64,000 bases of DNA from LMUY01 sp965199555 (lineage in GTDB: Bacteria; Pseudomonadota; Alphaproteobacteria; Acetobacterales; Acetobacteraceae). The stretch covers positions 25,394 through 89,393 of the forward strand of contig CBDASJ010000018.1 of the NCBI GenBank assembly GCA_965199555.1, in the 5' to 3' direction. Positions within the stretch are counted from its first letter, which is position 1. The number at the start of each line of letters is the position of its first letter. Of this stretch, positions 1 through 9,132 are shown one piece after another. Below the pieces are notes generated by a model. It was not told the DNA's origin. It saw only the letters and a program-made list of their open reading frames with translations, and made no database searches. The position numbers were made by a program, and so were the translations under genes.

Positions 1-943
1 CCGTTTCGGCCAGCCGGATGCAGGCGGCGCGGTGGGCCGGCCCGACCGGGTCCAGGCTCGGCCGCACCGCCGCGCAGGCCTCGACGGCCATCGGGCAGCG
101 CGTGCGGAACACGCAGCCGGAGGGGGGGTCGGACGGGCTGGGCGGCTCACCGGCCAACAGGATGCGCACCCGGCGGCGGGACGGGTCCAGGCTGGGCGAG
201 GCCGACAGCAGCGCCTGCGTGTAGGGGTGGCGCGGGTGCTCCAACACCTCCGCCGCCGGGCCTTCTTCCATGACCCGGCCGAGATACAGCACCACCACCC
301 GGTCGCACAGCGAACGCACCACCTTCAGGTCATGGCTGATGAACAGCAGGCCGATGCCGAGCCGACTGCGCAGATCGGCGAACAACCGGATGATCTGCGC
401 CTGCACCGACACGTCCAGCGCCGACACGGCCTCGTCCGCCACCAGGAAATCGGGCTCGGTCGCCAGCGCCCGGGCGATCGCCACGCGCTGGCGCTGGCCG
501 CCGCTGAACTCGTGCGGGAAGCGGCTGGCATGGGCCGCCGGCAGGCCGACCTGGGCCAGCAGCGCCGCCACGCGGGCATCACGCTCCGCCGCCGGCACGA
601 TGCGGTGGATCACCAGCCCGTCCGCGATCTGCGCGCCCACCCGGCGCCGCGGGTCCAGGGAGGAATACGGGTCCTGGAACACCATCTGCCGGCGCTTGCG
701 GCTGGCCCGGGCGATGTCCAGCCCGTCCAGCAACACCCGGCCCGCACTGGGTAGCAGTGAGCCGAGCATCAGCCGCCCCACCGTGCTCTTGCCGGAGCCG
801 CTTTCGCCCACCAGCCCCACCGCCTCGCCGCGGTCCACGGCGAGCGAGACATCCGACACGGCCTGCACCGGACGGGCGGCGCGGAACAGGCGGCGGGTGG
901 CGAAGTGCCGGCTCAGCCCTTCCGCGGCGACCAGCGCCGTCAT
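1..943 (-). CDS. Oligopeptide/dipeptide ABC transporter ATP-binding protein, DppF/OppF type (3' end outside window)
   Basis: Second cytoplasmic ATPase of a peptide-family importer. 314 residues are visible and the C-terminus lies beyond base 1. The ABC core is complete: Walker A GESGSGKST at about residues 46-54, Q-loop Q90, signature FSGGQRQR at 146-153, Walker B FLVADE at 166-171 and H-loop H204. The C-terminal oligopeptide-transporter extension has begun, with its usual spaced cysteines (GCVFRTRCP). The ATG at 943-941 overlaps the TGA of the preceding permease-ATPase fusion in an ATGA arrangement, so translation is probably coupled. Substrate cannot be read from the ATPase; the operon context suggests a small peptide or modified amino acid. 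Family assignment is firm; the downstream end is unknown. Confidence 0.93.
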   Translation of the reverse strand, partial: MTALVAAEGLSRHFATRRLFRAARPVQAVSDVSLAVDRGEAVGLVGESGSGKSTVGRLMLGSLLPSAGRVLLDGLDIARASRKRRQMVFQDPYSSLDPRRRVGAQIADGLVIHRIVPAAERDARVAALLAQVGLPAAHASRFPHEFSGGQRQRVAIARALATEPDFLVADEAVSALDVSVQAQIIRLFADLRSRLGIGLLFISHDLKVVRSLCDRVVVLYLGRVMEEGPAAEVLEHPRHPYTQALLSASPSLDPSRRRVRILLAGEPPSPSDPPSGCVFRTRCPMAVEACAAVRPSLDPVGPAHRAACIRLAET

Positions 944-2787
944 GCCACAGCCCCCGCAGCCTGGTCGGCGCCCTCGGCGGCCAGCGCTTCCCAGCGGATG
1001 CAGCGCGTCAGATGGCCCGGCCCGGCGGATAGCAGGGGCGGACGGCCGGCCTCGCACGCCGGGCGGCGATGGGTGCAACGGGGTGCGAACAGGCAGCCGG
1101 GCGGCAGGGCGTGCAGCGGCGGGACGATGCCTGGCACCCCTTCCGGCAGCGTGCCGTCTTCCGACGGGGCGCTCCGCAGCAGAGCGGCGGTGTAGGGGTG
1201 GCGCGGCGCCGCCAACAGCGCCATGGCGTCGCCCTGCTCGACGATCTCGCCGGCATACATCACCGCGATGCGGTCGGCGACCTGCGCCACCACGGGCAGG
1301 CTGTGGGTGATGAACACCATGCCCATGCTGCCTTCCCGCTTCAGCGCCGCGAGCAGGTCCAGCACCTGCGCCTGGATGGTCACGTCCAGCGCGGTGGTCG
1401 GCTCGTCCGCGATCAGCAGCTTCGGGCCGTTGGCCACGGCCATGGCGATCATGGCCCGCTGCCGCATGCCGCCCGACAGCTCGTGCGGGAAGGCCTGGGC
1501 GCGCCGCACCGGGTCGGGAATGCCGACATGCCCCAGCAGCGCCACGGCCCGCGCCGCCGCCGCCCGGGGGGACAACCGCCCATGCGCCCGCAGCGCTTCG
1601 GCGATCTGGCTGCCGATCCGGTGCACCGGGTTGAGGCTGCTCATCGGGTCTTGGAACACCATGGCGACCTCGCCGCCGCGCAGCCGCCGCATCTGCGCTT
1701 CCGGCGCGCGCAGCACCTCCGTGCCGCCCAGCCACACGGCGCCCGCTTCCGGCCGCGCCGCGGTGGGCAGCAGGCCCATCACGGACAAGCCCAGCATCGA
1801 CTTGCCCGACCCGCTTTCCCCGACGATCGCCAGGGTTTCGCCGGGATGCAGCGCCAGCGACACGTTCCGCACCGGGCGGATCACCCCGGCCGGCGTGTCG
1901 ATGGCGACCGTCAAGCCCTCGACGGCCAGCACGGGGCCGCCCGGCGCCACCAGCCCCGGCGCCAGCGTGTCCAGCAACCGCTTGCGGCGCGGCGCGGCGC
2001 GCTGCGGGTCCGCCGCGTCGCGCAGGGCGTCGCACACGGCGTTCAGCGTCAGGATGGTGAGCGACAGCGCCAGGCAGGGCCACAGCAACAGCAGCGGCGC
2101 TTGCGCCATGGTGGTGCGCGCGGCGGCGATCATCAGCCCCCAGGACGCCGCCGGCGGCACCACGCCCAGCCCCAGGAACGACAGGCCGCTTTCCAGCACC
2201 ACGGCGGAGGCCGCCGCCAGGCTGACCTGGACCAGCAGCGGCCCGGCGATGTTCGGCAGCACGGTGCGGAACAGGATGCGCACCGGCCCGGCGCCCAGGG
2301 TGCGCATCGCTTCCACGTATTCCTGCCTGCGCACGGCGAGCACGCCGGCATAGGCGATGCGCACGAAGCCCGGCAGGTAGACCAGCGCCAGCACCGGGAT
2401 CAGCGTCAACGCGCCCGGCCCCAGCAACGTGACCACCAGCAGCGCCAGCAGCAGCGGCGGGAAGCACAGCACCACGTCCACGCTGCGCACCGCCAGCGCT
2501 TCCGCCACCGCGCCGCCCAGCCCCGCCGCCATTCCCATCAACGTGCCCACGACGCAGGCGATCGCGGTGGACGCGGCCGCCACCGCCAGCGACACGCGGG
2601 CGCCCCACAGCAGCCGGGTCAGCACGTCGCGGCCGTATTCGTCCTGGCCCAGCCAATGGGCGGCACTGGGCGGCGCCAGCCGGTGTGCCACGTCCATGCC
2701 CAGCGGCGACGGCAGCGGCAACAAGGGCGTCGCCAAAGCCAGCCCGGCGATCACCGCCAGCGCCGCAAACGGCCACCACCGCGTCAT
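940..2787 (-). CDS. Fused ABC permease (DppC-like) and ATP-binding (DppD-like) protein
   Basis: A 615-residue fusion of two normally separate subunits of a peptide-type importer. Residues 1-265 are an inner-membrane permease, with the DppC opening segment, the LGQDEYGRD motif at 46-54 and an EAA loop near 156-180. A basic linker (RRKR, about 267-270) leads to an ABC ATPase from about 285: Walker A GESGSGKS at 323-330, followed by Met rather than Thr, then LSGGMRQR at 437-444, Walker B LLIADEP at 457-463 and H495. The C-terminus has the oligopeptide-ATPase cysteine tail (GCLFAPRCTH). The gene overlaps its neighbours by 4 bases on each side. Such fusions are known in the family. There is no internal stop, and the linker reads in one frame. 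Confidence 0.93.
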   Translation of the reverse strand: MTRWWPFAALAVIAGLALATPLLPLPSPLGMDVAHRLAPPSAAHWLGQDEYGRDVLTRLLWGARVSLAVAAASTAIACVVGTLMGMAAGLGGAVAEALAVRSVDVVLCFPPLLLALLVVTLLGPGALTLIPVLALVYLPGFVRIAYAGVLAVRRQEYVEAMRTLGAGPVRILFRTVLPNIAGPLLVQVSLAAASAVVLESGLSFLGLGVVPPAASWGLMIAAARTTMAQAPLLLLWPCLALSLTILTLNAVCDALRDAADPQRAAPRRKRLLDTLAPGLVAPGGPVLAVEGLTVAIDTPAGVIRPVRNVSLALHPGETLAIVGESGSGKSMLGLSVMGLLPTAARPEAGAVWLGGTEVLRAPEAQMRRLRGGEVAMVFQDPMSSLNPVHRIGSQIAEALRAHGRLSPRAAAARAVALLGHVGIPDPVRRAQAFPHELSGGMRQRAMIAMAVANGPKLLIADEPTTALDVTIQAQVLDLLAALKREGSMGMVFITHSLPVVAQVADRIAVMYAGEIVEQGDAMALLAAPRHPYTAALLRSAPSEDGTLPEGVPGIVPPLHALPPGCLFAPRCTHRRPACEAGRPPLLSAGPGHLTRCIRWEALAAEGADQAAGAVA

Positions 2788-3734
2788 GCTTGGCGCACCC
2801 GCGGGTCCAGCGCGCCGTACAGCAGCTCGATCAGCAGGTTCAGCGTGACGAACAGCACGGAAATGACGAGCACGATCCCCTGCACCGACGGGTAGTCGCG
2901 CGCGTTGACCGCGTCCACCAGCAGGCCGGACAGCCCGGGATAGTTGAACACGTATTCAACTAACACGGTGCCGCCCAGCAGCGTGCCCAGATGCAGCCCC
3001 ACCACCGTCACCACCGGCATCAGCGCGTTGCGCAGCACGTGCCCGGTCAACACCTGTCGCTGCGCCAGGCCCTTGGCCCGGGCGGTGCGGACGTAGTCCC
3101 GCCAGGACACGTCCAGCACGGCGGCCCGCGTCATGCGGAACACCGTGGCGAACAGCCCGGCCGCAATGGTCGCCGCCGGCATCGCCAGCAGGGCGAAATG
3201 CCGGCCCGGCGCCTGAGCCAGCGGCACGTAGCCGCCGGCGGACGCCCAATGCAGCGTTTGCGCGAACAGCAACACCAGCAGCGTGCCCAGCACGAAGATC
3301 GGCACCGCCAGCCCGATCGCGCTGAGCAAGGAGGCGACGCGGTCCACCAGCCCACCCCGCCGCAACGCCGAGGCCAGGCCCAGCGGCAGGCCGGCCGCCA
3401 GCGCCAAGGCCGCGCCCGCGCCGATCAGCTCCAGCGTGCGGGGCAGCCGCCGGGCGATTTCCGGCCCCACCGGCGAGCTGTCCTGCAGGCTTTCCCCCAG
3501 GTCACCGTGCAGCGCCTGCTCCATGCTGGCCCAGTATTGCGTCAGCAACGGGCGGTCGAGGCCGAGCTGCTCCCGCAACTGCGCCACCGCGCTCGGGTCG
3601 GGTGCGGCACCGCCCTGGGACAGCAGCAACTCCGCCGGGTCGCCGGGCACCAGGTGAATGGCAAGGAAGACGATGCTGGCCACCACCCAGACCAGGAGCA
3701 GCGCCGAGGCCACTCGTTTCAGCAGCCAAGCCAT
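2784..3734 (-). CDS. Peptide-family ABC transporter permease, DppB/OppB type
   Basis: 316-residue inner-membrane permease that would pair with the DppC domain of the downstream fusion. The start is typical of the family: one N-terminal membrane helix (residues about 9-28), then a periplasmic stretch with HLVPGDPAE and QLGLDRPLLTQYW. Later helices surround the EAA-type cytoplasmic loop (YVRTARAKGLAQRQVL). The stop overlaps the next gene's start by 4 bases. A 142-base gap separates it from the binding-protein gene upstream in the operon, and a palindromic repeat lies in that gap. Substrate not determinable from sequence. Confidence 0.93.
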   Translation of the reverse strand: MAWLLKRVASALLLVWVVASIVFLAIHLVPGDPAELLLSQGGAAPDPSAVAQLREQLGLDRPLLTQYWASMEQALHGDLGESLQDSSPVGPEIARRLPRTLELIGAGAALALAAGLPLGLASALRRGGLVDRVASLLSAIGLAVPIFVLGTLLVLLFAQTLHWASAGGYVPLAQAPGRHFALLAMPAATIAAGLFATVFRMTRAAVLDVSWRDYVRTARAKGLAQRQVLTGHVLRNALMPVVTVVGLHLGTLLGGTVLVEYVFNYPGLSGLLVDAVNARDYPSVQGIVLVISVLFVTLNLLIELLYGALDPRVRQA

Positions 3735-3756
3735 TCATCCTCCGTCGCAAGGATCC

Positions 3757-3795
3757 CCCTCTCCCGCTGGCGGGAGAGGGTCGGGGTGAGGGTGG
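3757..3795. repeat. REP-like palindromic repeat, copy 1
   Basis: A perfect 11-base inverted repeat, CCCTCTCCCGC / GCGGGAGAGGG (3757-3767 and 3770-3780), separated by TG and followed by a GGGTGAGGGTGG tail. The same palindrome and tail occur twice at 13289-13413. Homology with the copy ending near 13360 continues past the tail into GCCCGATTG. It lies inside an operon, between the binding-protein gene (ends 3877) and the dppB-like gene (starts 3734), where a hairpin could affect mRNA stability. Confidence 0.85.
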
Positions 3796-3876
3796 CCTCG
3801 CCCGATTGAACTCAAGCGTTCACAGCCCTCGACCGGGTGGCCGGCCGGGCAGGGCAGCGTCGGCGTGGTCGGGACG

Positions 3877-5406
3877 TCAAGCGAAGCTGGTATCCTCCAG
3901 CGTGGTTCCCGACAGGAATGTCAGCGCGCCCGGCATGTTGGCGAAGCCTTGCACCGTTCGCATCATGGCATAGCCTTGCGAGCGCCATGCCAGGAACACC
4001 GCCGGCACCTGCTCGGCCGCTTCCCGCTGCAGCTCGAGGTAGATCGCCCGGCGCTTGGCCGGATCGAATTCGGACCGGCCATCGACCAGCAATTGCTCCA
4101 GCTTCGGCAGGTGCAGGTCGTAGCTGCGCGACGAACTGGCCCCCAGGGACGAGTCGAGCAGCGAGGACATGCCGTCCGGGTCGTTGCCATCGCTCGTCGT
4201 GCCCATGACGGCCATTTCGTACTGCCCGCGATTGCCGAGCGCCACGCGCGTGGCCCAGTCCGGCAGCGCCAACTGCACCTGGATGCCGACCGCCGCGAGG
4301 TGCTGCTGCATCAGCACCGCCGTGTCCTTGTGCATGCCGTACTGCGCGGTCGACAGCAGCGTGCAACTGAACCCGTCGGGGTGGCCCGCCGCCGCCAGCA
4401 ACTGCTTGGCCTTGGCCGGGTCGTGGTTCCAGGCATGGGCCAGCGTGTCGTCGTAGAACGGGCTGTCGGCGATGATCGGCAGGCCTTCCAGCGGCTTGCC
4501 GCGGCCGAAGAACACCGACTTGACGATCTCCTCCCGGTTGACGGCGTGGGCCACCGCCAAGCGGACCCGCGGGTCGTTGAACGGCGGTCGCGCGCCGTTG
4601 AACGTGACGTACATGAACGGCCCGTCGGTGTTCTCCAGCTTCAGCTTCGGGTCGGCCTCGATGGCGGCCATGGACTGCCAGGGCACGTATTCGATCAGGT
4701 CCACGTCGCCGGATTGCAGCGCCGCCACCCGCGCGGTTTCGTCGGCATACACCACGACGTTCACGGCCTTCAGCTTGGGAAGGCCCGGGCGGTAGAACTT
4801 GTCGAACGCCACCAGGTTCAGCGACGCGCCGCGCTCCTGCGATTGCAGCACGAACGGGCCGCAGCCCACGCCGGTGCCGTTGCGCTCCAATGTGCCCTTG
4901 GCGACGATCGGCATCTCATACGAGGCCAGCCAGATCGGCAGCGTCACGGTCGGCTGCTTCATGATGATGCGCACGGTCTTGGCGTCCGGCGTCTCGACCC
5001 GCTCCACGCCGCGGAACTGGCCGCGCATGTAGGCGGTGGATTTCTCGTCCGCCACCTGCTCCAGCGTCCACTTCACGTCCTCCGACGTGACCGGGCTGCC
5101 GTTGTGGAAGCTGGCGTCGCGCAGGTGGAACAGCCAGCCGGCATCGCCGTCCCGTTCCCAATGCTCGGCCAGCTCGCCGCGCAACTGGCCCTTGCTGTCG
5201 TAGGAGGTCAGGCCGCGATGCGTCATCAGCGTAATGGTGCCCGCCGCGGTGCCGGCCTGCGCCCAAGGCTGGAACGACGGCGGATAGCTGGACAGGCCGA
5301 AGCGCAACGGCTTGTTCGGGTCCGCCGCGCGGGCCGGGTTGCGCAGGAACGGCAGGGCGGTGGCCGACAGGCCGGTGGCGAGCAGGGTGCGGCGACGGAA
5401 GTCCAT
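3877..5406 (-). CDS. Extracellular solute-binding protein, family 5 (peptide/nickel type), Tat-exported
   Basis: 509-residue periplasmic binding protein feeding the permeases downstream. The N-terminus has a twin-arginine type signal (FRRRTLLATGLSA, ending in an A-R-A-A cleavage region near residue 28). It is followed by the family-5 opening RFGLSSYPPSFQPW. Body motifs typical of SBP_bac_5 include WTLEQVADEKSTAYM and the DPRVRLAVAHAVNREEIV region. I chose the ATG at 5406 because it begins the signal peptide and sits only 7 bases after the HyuB stop; an upstream in-frame extension is non-protein-like. Normal length for the family (about 500). Ligand unknown: the neighbours (opine-type dehydrogenase, hydantoinase/oxoprolinase) suggest an N-modified or cyclised amino acid. 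Confidence 0.93.
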   Translation of the reverse strand: MDFRRRTLLATGLSATALPFLRNPARAADPNKPLRFGLSSYPPSFQPWAQAGTAAGTITLMTHRGLTSYDSKGQLRGELAEHWERDGDAGWLFHLRDASFHNGSPVTSEDVKWTLEQVADEKSTAYMRGQFRGVERVETPDAKTVRIIMKQPTVTLPIWLASYEMPIVAKGTLERNGTGVGCGPFVLQSQERGASLNLVAFDKFYRPGLPKLKAVNVVVYADETARVAALQSGDVDLIEYVPWQSMAAIEADPKLKLENTDGPFMYVTFNGARPPFNDPRVRLAVAHAVNREEIVKSVFFGRGKPLEGLPIIADSPFYDDTLAHAWNHDPAKAKQLLAAAGHPDGFSCTLLSTAQYGMHKDTAVLMQQHLAAVGIQVQLALPDWATRVALGNRGQYEMAVMGTTSDGNDPDGMSSLLDSSLGASSSRSYDLHLPKLEQLLVDGRSEFDPAKRRAIYLELQREAAEQVPAVFLAWRSQGYAMMRTVQGFANMPGALTFLSGTTLEDTSFA

Positions 5407-5413
5407 GGCGTCC

Positions 5414-7060
5414 TCAGGAAGCGAGTTGCGGATAGGTAGCCTTGGCATCGGCCGCGGCGATGCGGCGTTCGGCGACGTCGCGCCGCACCGCCTCGACGTT
5501 TCGCTCCCCCGGCGGACCGTAGCCGCCGGCGCCCGGCGTGACGATCTCGATCGTTTCACCCGCCTGCAACAGGCCGGACCCGTGCTCGAACGCCGCGACG
5601 CCGGCGCCGTAGCGGAAGCTGCCCTTGCCGCCGGGCATGCCGCCGGCCAGACCCCAGGGGGCCGAGACCGTGCGTGACCCGGCCAACCGCAGGCGGGACG
5701 GCAGCTCCGCCCGGTAGATGCGGCGCAAACCCATGCCGCCGCGCTGCCGCCCGGCACCGCCGGAGCCGTCCACCAGCTCGTAGCGCAGCACCGTCAGCGG
5801 GTACTCGATCTCCAGCGCTTCCACCGGCAGGTTGCTGGTGTTGGTCATGTGGACGTGCACGCCGTCCAGCCCGTCCTTGTCCGCCCGCGCGCCGAAGCCG
5901 CCGCCGATGGTTTCCAGGTAGATCCAGGTGGCGCCGTCCGGCTGCGTGCCGATGAAGCTGGCCACCGCGCAGGAGCCGTTATGCGCCGCCGTGACCCGGC
6001 CCGGCACTGCCTGCGCCAGTGCGCCGTGGATCAGGTCCACCACGCGCTGGCAGGTGGTGATGCGCCCGTTCACCGCGGCCGGGTGCACGCAACTGACCAC
6101 GGACCCGGCGCGCGCCGTCACGTGCAGCGGGCGGGCCAGCCCGGCATTCGGCAGCACGGTCGGGTCCACCACCGTCTTCACCGCGTAGTAAACGGTGGAC
6201 AGCAGGGCGGTGTGGACCATGTTCAGCCCGGCCCGCACCTGGTCCTGCGCGTCGAAATGCAGGTGCATCTCCTCGCCGGCGATCCGAATCTCGCACCGCA
6301 TGGCGATCTCGAACGGCACCTCGGTATCGTCGAACAGATCCTCGAAGGCATAGGTGCCGTCGGGGATGGCGGCGATGCCGGCGCGCATCTTGCGCTCGGC
6401 GTAGTCCAGCAGCGCGTCGCCGGCGGCCAGCACGGTGTCGCGGCCGTATTTGCTGCACAGCTTGCGGAACCGGTCCACGCCCAGCCGGTTGGCCGCCATC
6501 TGCGCCCGCAGGTCGGACAGCCGCTCCCGCGGGACCTGGCAGTTGAGCAGGATCAGCTCCTCCACGTCGGCTTGCAGCACGCCGGCGCGGTACAGCCGGA
6601 TCGGCGGGATGCGCAGGCCTTCCTGGTAGATATGCGCGTGGCCGCGATCGGCGAAGTCCGAGTGGTGCGCGGTGTTGACCGCCCAGGCCACGATCGTGTC
6701 GTCGAAGAAGATCGGCTCCGCCAGCACGATATCCGGCAGGTGGGTGCCGCCGCCCTCATACGCGTCGTTGCCGACGAACACGTCGCCGGGCCGCATCTCC
6801 GCCGTCGGATGGCGCTTGAGGATGTGCGGGATGATGCCGATGAAGGAGCCGAGATGCATCGGGATATGCTCGGCCTGGCACAGCGTGTCGCCGCGCAGGT
6901 TGAACAGCGCGGTGGAGCAGTCGCGCCGCTCCTTGATGTTGGTGGAATAGCTCGCCCGCACCAGCGCCTCGCCCATCTCCTCCGTGATGGAGGACAAGGC
7001 GCTGCCGATGACCTCCACCGTGATGGGGTCCACGGTGACGGGGGCGGTGGCGACATCCAT
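5414..7060 (-). CDS. hyuB: Hydantoinase B / 5-oxoprolinase family subunit
   Basis: 548 residues, normal for the HyuB family (about 520-580). Together with HyuA it forms an ATP-dependent amidohydrolase that opens cyclic amides such as N-methylhydantoin or 5-oxoproline. The start MDVATAPVTVDPITVEVI is typical. Family landmarks visible are RASYSTNIKERRDCS, the GDVFVGNDAYEGGGTHLPDI segment and, near the C-terminus, GGMGLRRIYRAE followed by a glycine-rich end (TPGAGGYGPP). The ATG at 7060-7058 overlaps the HyuA TGA. The binding-protein gene follows after 7 bases. The true substrate is unknown, because acetophenone carboxylases and acetone carboxylases share this fold. Confidence 0.92.
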   Translation of the reverse strand: MDVATAPVTVDPITVEVIGSALSSITEEMGEALVRASYSTNIKERRDCSTALFNLRGDTLCQAEHIPMHLGSFIGIIPHILKRHPTAEMRPGDVFVGNDAYEGGGTHLPDIVLAEPIFFDDTIVAWAVNTAHHSDFADRGHAHIYQEGLRIPPIRLYRAGVLQADVEELILLNCQVPRERLSDLRAQMAANRLGVDRFRKLCSKYGRDTVLAAGDALLDYAERKMRAGIAAIPDGTYAFEDLFDDTEVPFEIAMRCEIRIAGEEMHLHFDAQDQVRAGLNMVHTALLSTVYYAVKTVVDPTVLPNAGLARPLHVTARAGSVVSCVHPAAVNGRITTCQRVVDLIHGALAQAVPGRVTAAHNGSCAVASFIGTQPDGATWIYLETIGGGFGARADKDGLDGVHVHMTNTSNLPVEALEIEYPLTVLRYELVDGSGGAGRQRGGMGLRRIYRAELPSRLRLAGSRTVSAPWGLAGGMPGGKGSFRYGAGVAAFEHGSGLLQAGETIEIVTPGAGGYGPPGERNVEAVRRDVAERRIAAADAKATYPQLAS

Positions 7061-9111
7061 CAGGTGAACTCCAGGATCAGGTTCAGGGTGGGCTCGACAT
7101 GCGCGGTCATGCCGGGCAGCACGACGGTGGTGGCGTCCATCTGCTCGACGATGGCAGGCCCGGCAAAGCGGTTGCCGGAGCGCAGCCGGTTGCGGTCGTA
7201 CACGGGGCACGCGGTAAAGCCGCCCGCCTCGGGCAGCCACACCTCGCGCGTGCCCACCCGCGCCGCCGCGGCATCCGCGCCCGCGTCGGGCTGTGCCGGC
7301 AGGCCGGCCTTGGGCACCAGCCCGGCGGCTTCCACGCGGAACGTCACCAACTGCACCGCCTCGCCTTCCGCGACGAAGCCGTACATGCGCTGGTGCGCGG
7401 CGGCGAACCCGGCGGCCAGGGTGTCCAGCGTGGCCGCCGTCACCGCGCCCTCGGGCACCGCGATCGGCAGTTCATAGTTCTGCCCGGCGTAGCGCATGTC
7501 CACCGTGCGGGTGACCTGACGCACCGGCGGCGCGATGTCGCTGGCGGCGAACCAGCGCTCCGCCTGGGCTTGCAGCGCCGCGAAGGCGTCCTCCGTCGCA
7601 GGGATGGCGGCCGGCGCCAGGGTCAGCAGCCGCGTGCTGGCGAAGTCGGCGCGCAGATCGGTCAGCAGCAGCCCCATGGCGCACAGGATGCCCGGGGTGC
7701 GCGGCACCAGGATGCGGCTGATCTCCAGATCCGACGCCAGGCGCGCCGCGTGCAGCGGTCCGGCACCGCCGAACGCGGCCAGGGTGTAGTCCCGCGGGTC
7801 GTGCCCGCGCTGCACGCTGACGACGCGGATGGCGCGCGCCATGTTCGCCGTCACCACCGACAGGATACCTTGCGCCGTTTGCATCAGCCCCAGGCCGAGC
7901 TGGTCCGCCAGGCGCTGCACCGCGGCCTGCGCCAGATCCTGCCGCACCGCCATGCGGCCGCCCAGCAGATGCGTCGGGTTCAGCGTTTGCAGCACGACGT
8001 TGGCGTCGGTGACGGTCGCGTCCGTGTTGCCCTTGTCGTAGCAAACCGGGCCGGGAAACGCGCCGGCGGAGCGCGGGCCGACCTTCAACAGCCCGCCGCT
8101 ATCCACATAGGCGATTGATCCGCCGCCGGCGCCCACGGTGTGGATGTCCAGCATCGGCGCCTTGATCGGGTAGCCGTGCACGACCGCCTCGTTGGTCAGC
8201 CCGCACACGCCGCCCTGCAACAGCGCCACGTCCGTGCTGGTGCCGCCCATGTCGAAGGTGATCAGGTCCGGCAGGCCGGCGGCGCGGCCCACCGCCTGCG
8301 CCGCCATCACCCCGGTGCTCGGGCCGGACAGGATGGTCCGCACCGGCAGCCGCGCCGCCTGGGCGAAGCCGATCACCCCGCCATTGGACTGCGTGAGGTA
8401 GGGTGCGGCGCGCAGGCCCAAAGCGGCCAACCGTTCCCCCAGCCGTTCGATGTAGCCGCGCATCACCGGGCCGAGATAGGCGTTCACCACGGCCGTGCTC
8501 ATGCGCTCGTATTCGCGGAACTCGGGCGCCACCTCATGCCCGGTGCAGGCGAACGCGTCGGGCAGTTCCTCCGCCACGATGCGAAGCGCCGCCGCCTCGT
8601 GTTCCGGCCGCACGAAGCCGTACAGGAAACAGACCGCGACCGCCTGCACGCCCGCGTCCCGCAACGCCCGTGCGGCCTCGCGCACCGCCTGCTCGTCCAG
8701 CGCGGTTTCCACCGAGCCGTCGTGGCGCACCCGCTCCGGCACCTCCAGCCGCAGGTCGCGCGCCACCAGCACGGCGGCCTTGTCGGCTTGCAGGTCGTAC
8801 AGCTCGGGCCGCTTCTGCCGGCCGATCTCCAGCAGGTCGCGGAACCCGTCCGTGGTGATCAGCCCGGTGCGCGCGCCGCGATGCTGGATCAGCGCGTTGG
8901 TGCCGACGGTGGTGCCATGGCCGAGGAAGCCGATCTCGCGCGGGTCGGCGCCGGCCTGCGCCATGCCCTGCTCCACGCCCTCACCGATGCCGCGGGACGG
9001 GTCGTCCGGGGTGGAAGACACCTTCCAAACCTCGATCCGGCCGCTCGCCTCGTCGAACATGCAGACGTCGGTGAAGGTACCGCCGGAATCCACGCCTACT
9101 CGCCACGCCAC
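7060..9111 (-). CDS. hyuA: Hydantoinase A / 5-oxoprolinase family subunit (ATPase)
   Basis: 683 residues, the usual HyuA length. The N-terminal nucleotide-binding loop DSGGTFTD is at residues 8-15. Other family blocks are GLITTDGFRDLLEIGRQ, the second phosphate loop around TFDMGGTSTDVAL, the GAGGGSIAYVD segment and VSVQRGHDPRDYTLAAFGG. It should phosphorylate and activate the cyclic amide cleaved with HyuB. The gene lies 21 bases after the opine-dehydrogenase-like gene and overlaps hyuB by 1 base (ATGA). Family certain, substrate not. Confidence 0.93.
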   Translation of the reverse strand: MAWRVGVDSGGTFTDVCMFDEASGRIEVWKVSSTPDDPSRGIGEGVEQGMAQAGADPREIGFLGHGTTVGTNALIQHRGARTGLITTDGFRDLLEIGRQKRPELYDLQADKAAVLVARDLRLEVPERVRHDGSVETALDEQAVREAARALRDAGVQAVAVCFLYGFVRPEHEAAALRIVAEELPDAFACTGHEVAPEFREYERMSTAVVNAYLGPVMRGYIERLGERLAALGLRAAPYLTQSNGGVIGFAQAARLPVRTILSGPSTGVMAAQAVGRAAGLPDLITFDMGGTSTDVALLQGGVCGLTNEAVVHGYPIKAPMLDIHTVGAGGGSIAYVDSGGLLKVGPRSAGAFPGPVCYDKGNTDATVTDANVVLQTLNPTHLLGGRMAVRQDLAQAAVQRLADQLGLGLMQTAQGILSVVTANMARAIRVVSVQRGHDPRDYTLAAFGGAGPLHAARLASDLEISRILVPRTPGILCAMGLLLTDLRADFASTRLLTLAPAAIPATEDAFAALQAQAERWFAASDIAPPVRQVTRTVDMRYAGQNYELPIAVPEGAVTAATLDTLAAGFAAAHQRMYGFVAEGEAVQLVTFRVEAAGLVPKAGLPAQPDAGADAAAARVGTREVWLPEAGGFTACPVYDRNRLRSGNRFAGPAIVEQMDATTVVLPGMTAHVEPTLNLILEFT

Positions 9112-9132
9112 GCTTGAACCTCCTTTAGCCGG

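Noticed and set aside
1069..2895. A 608-codon plus-strand open frame rich in His, Gln and Arg
   Set aside because: It is the antisense shadow of the permease-ATPase fusion; composition and lack of any motif mark it as a GC-driven artefact.
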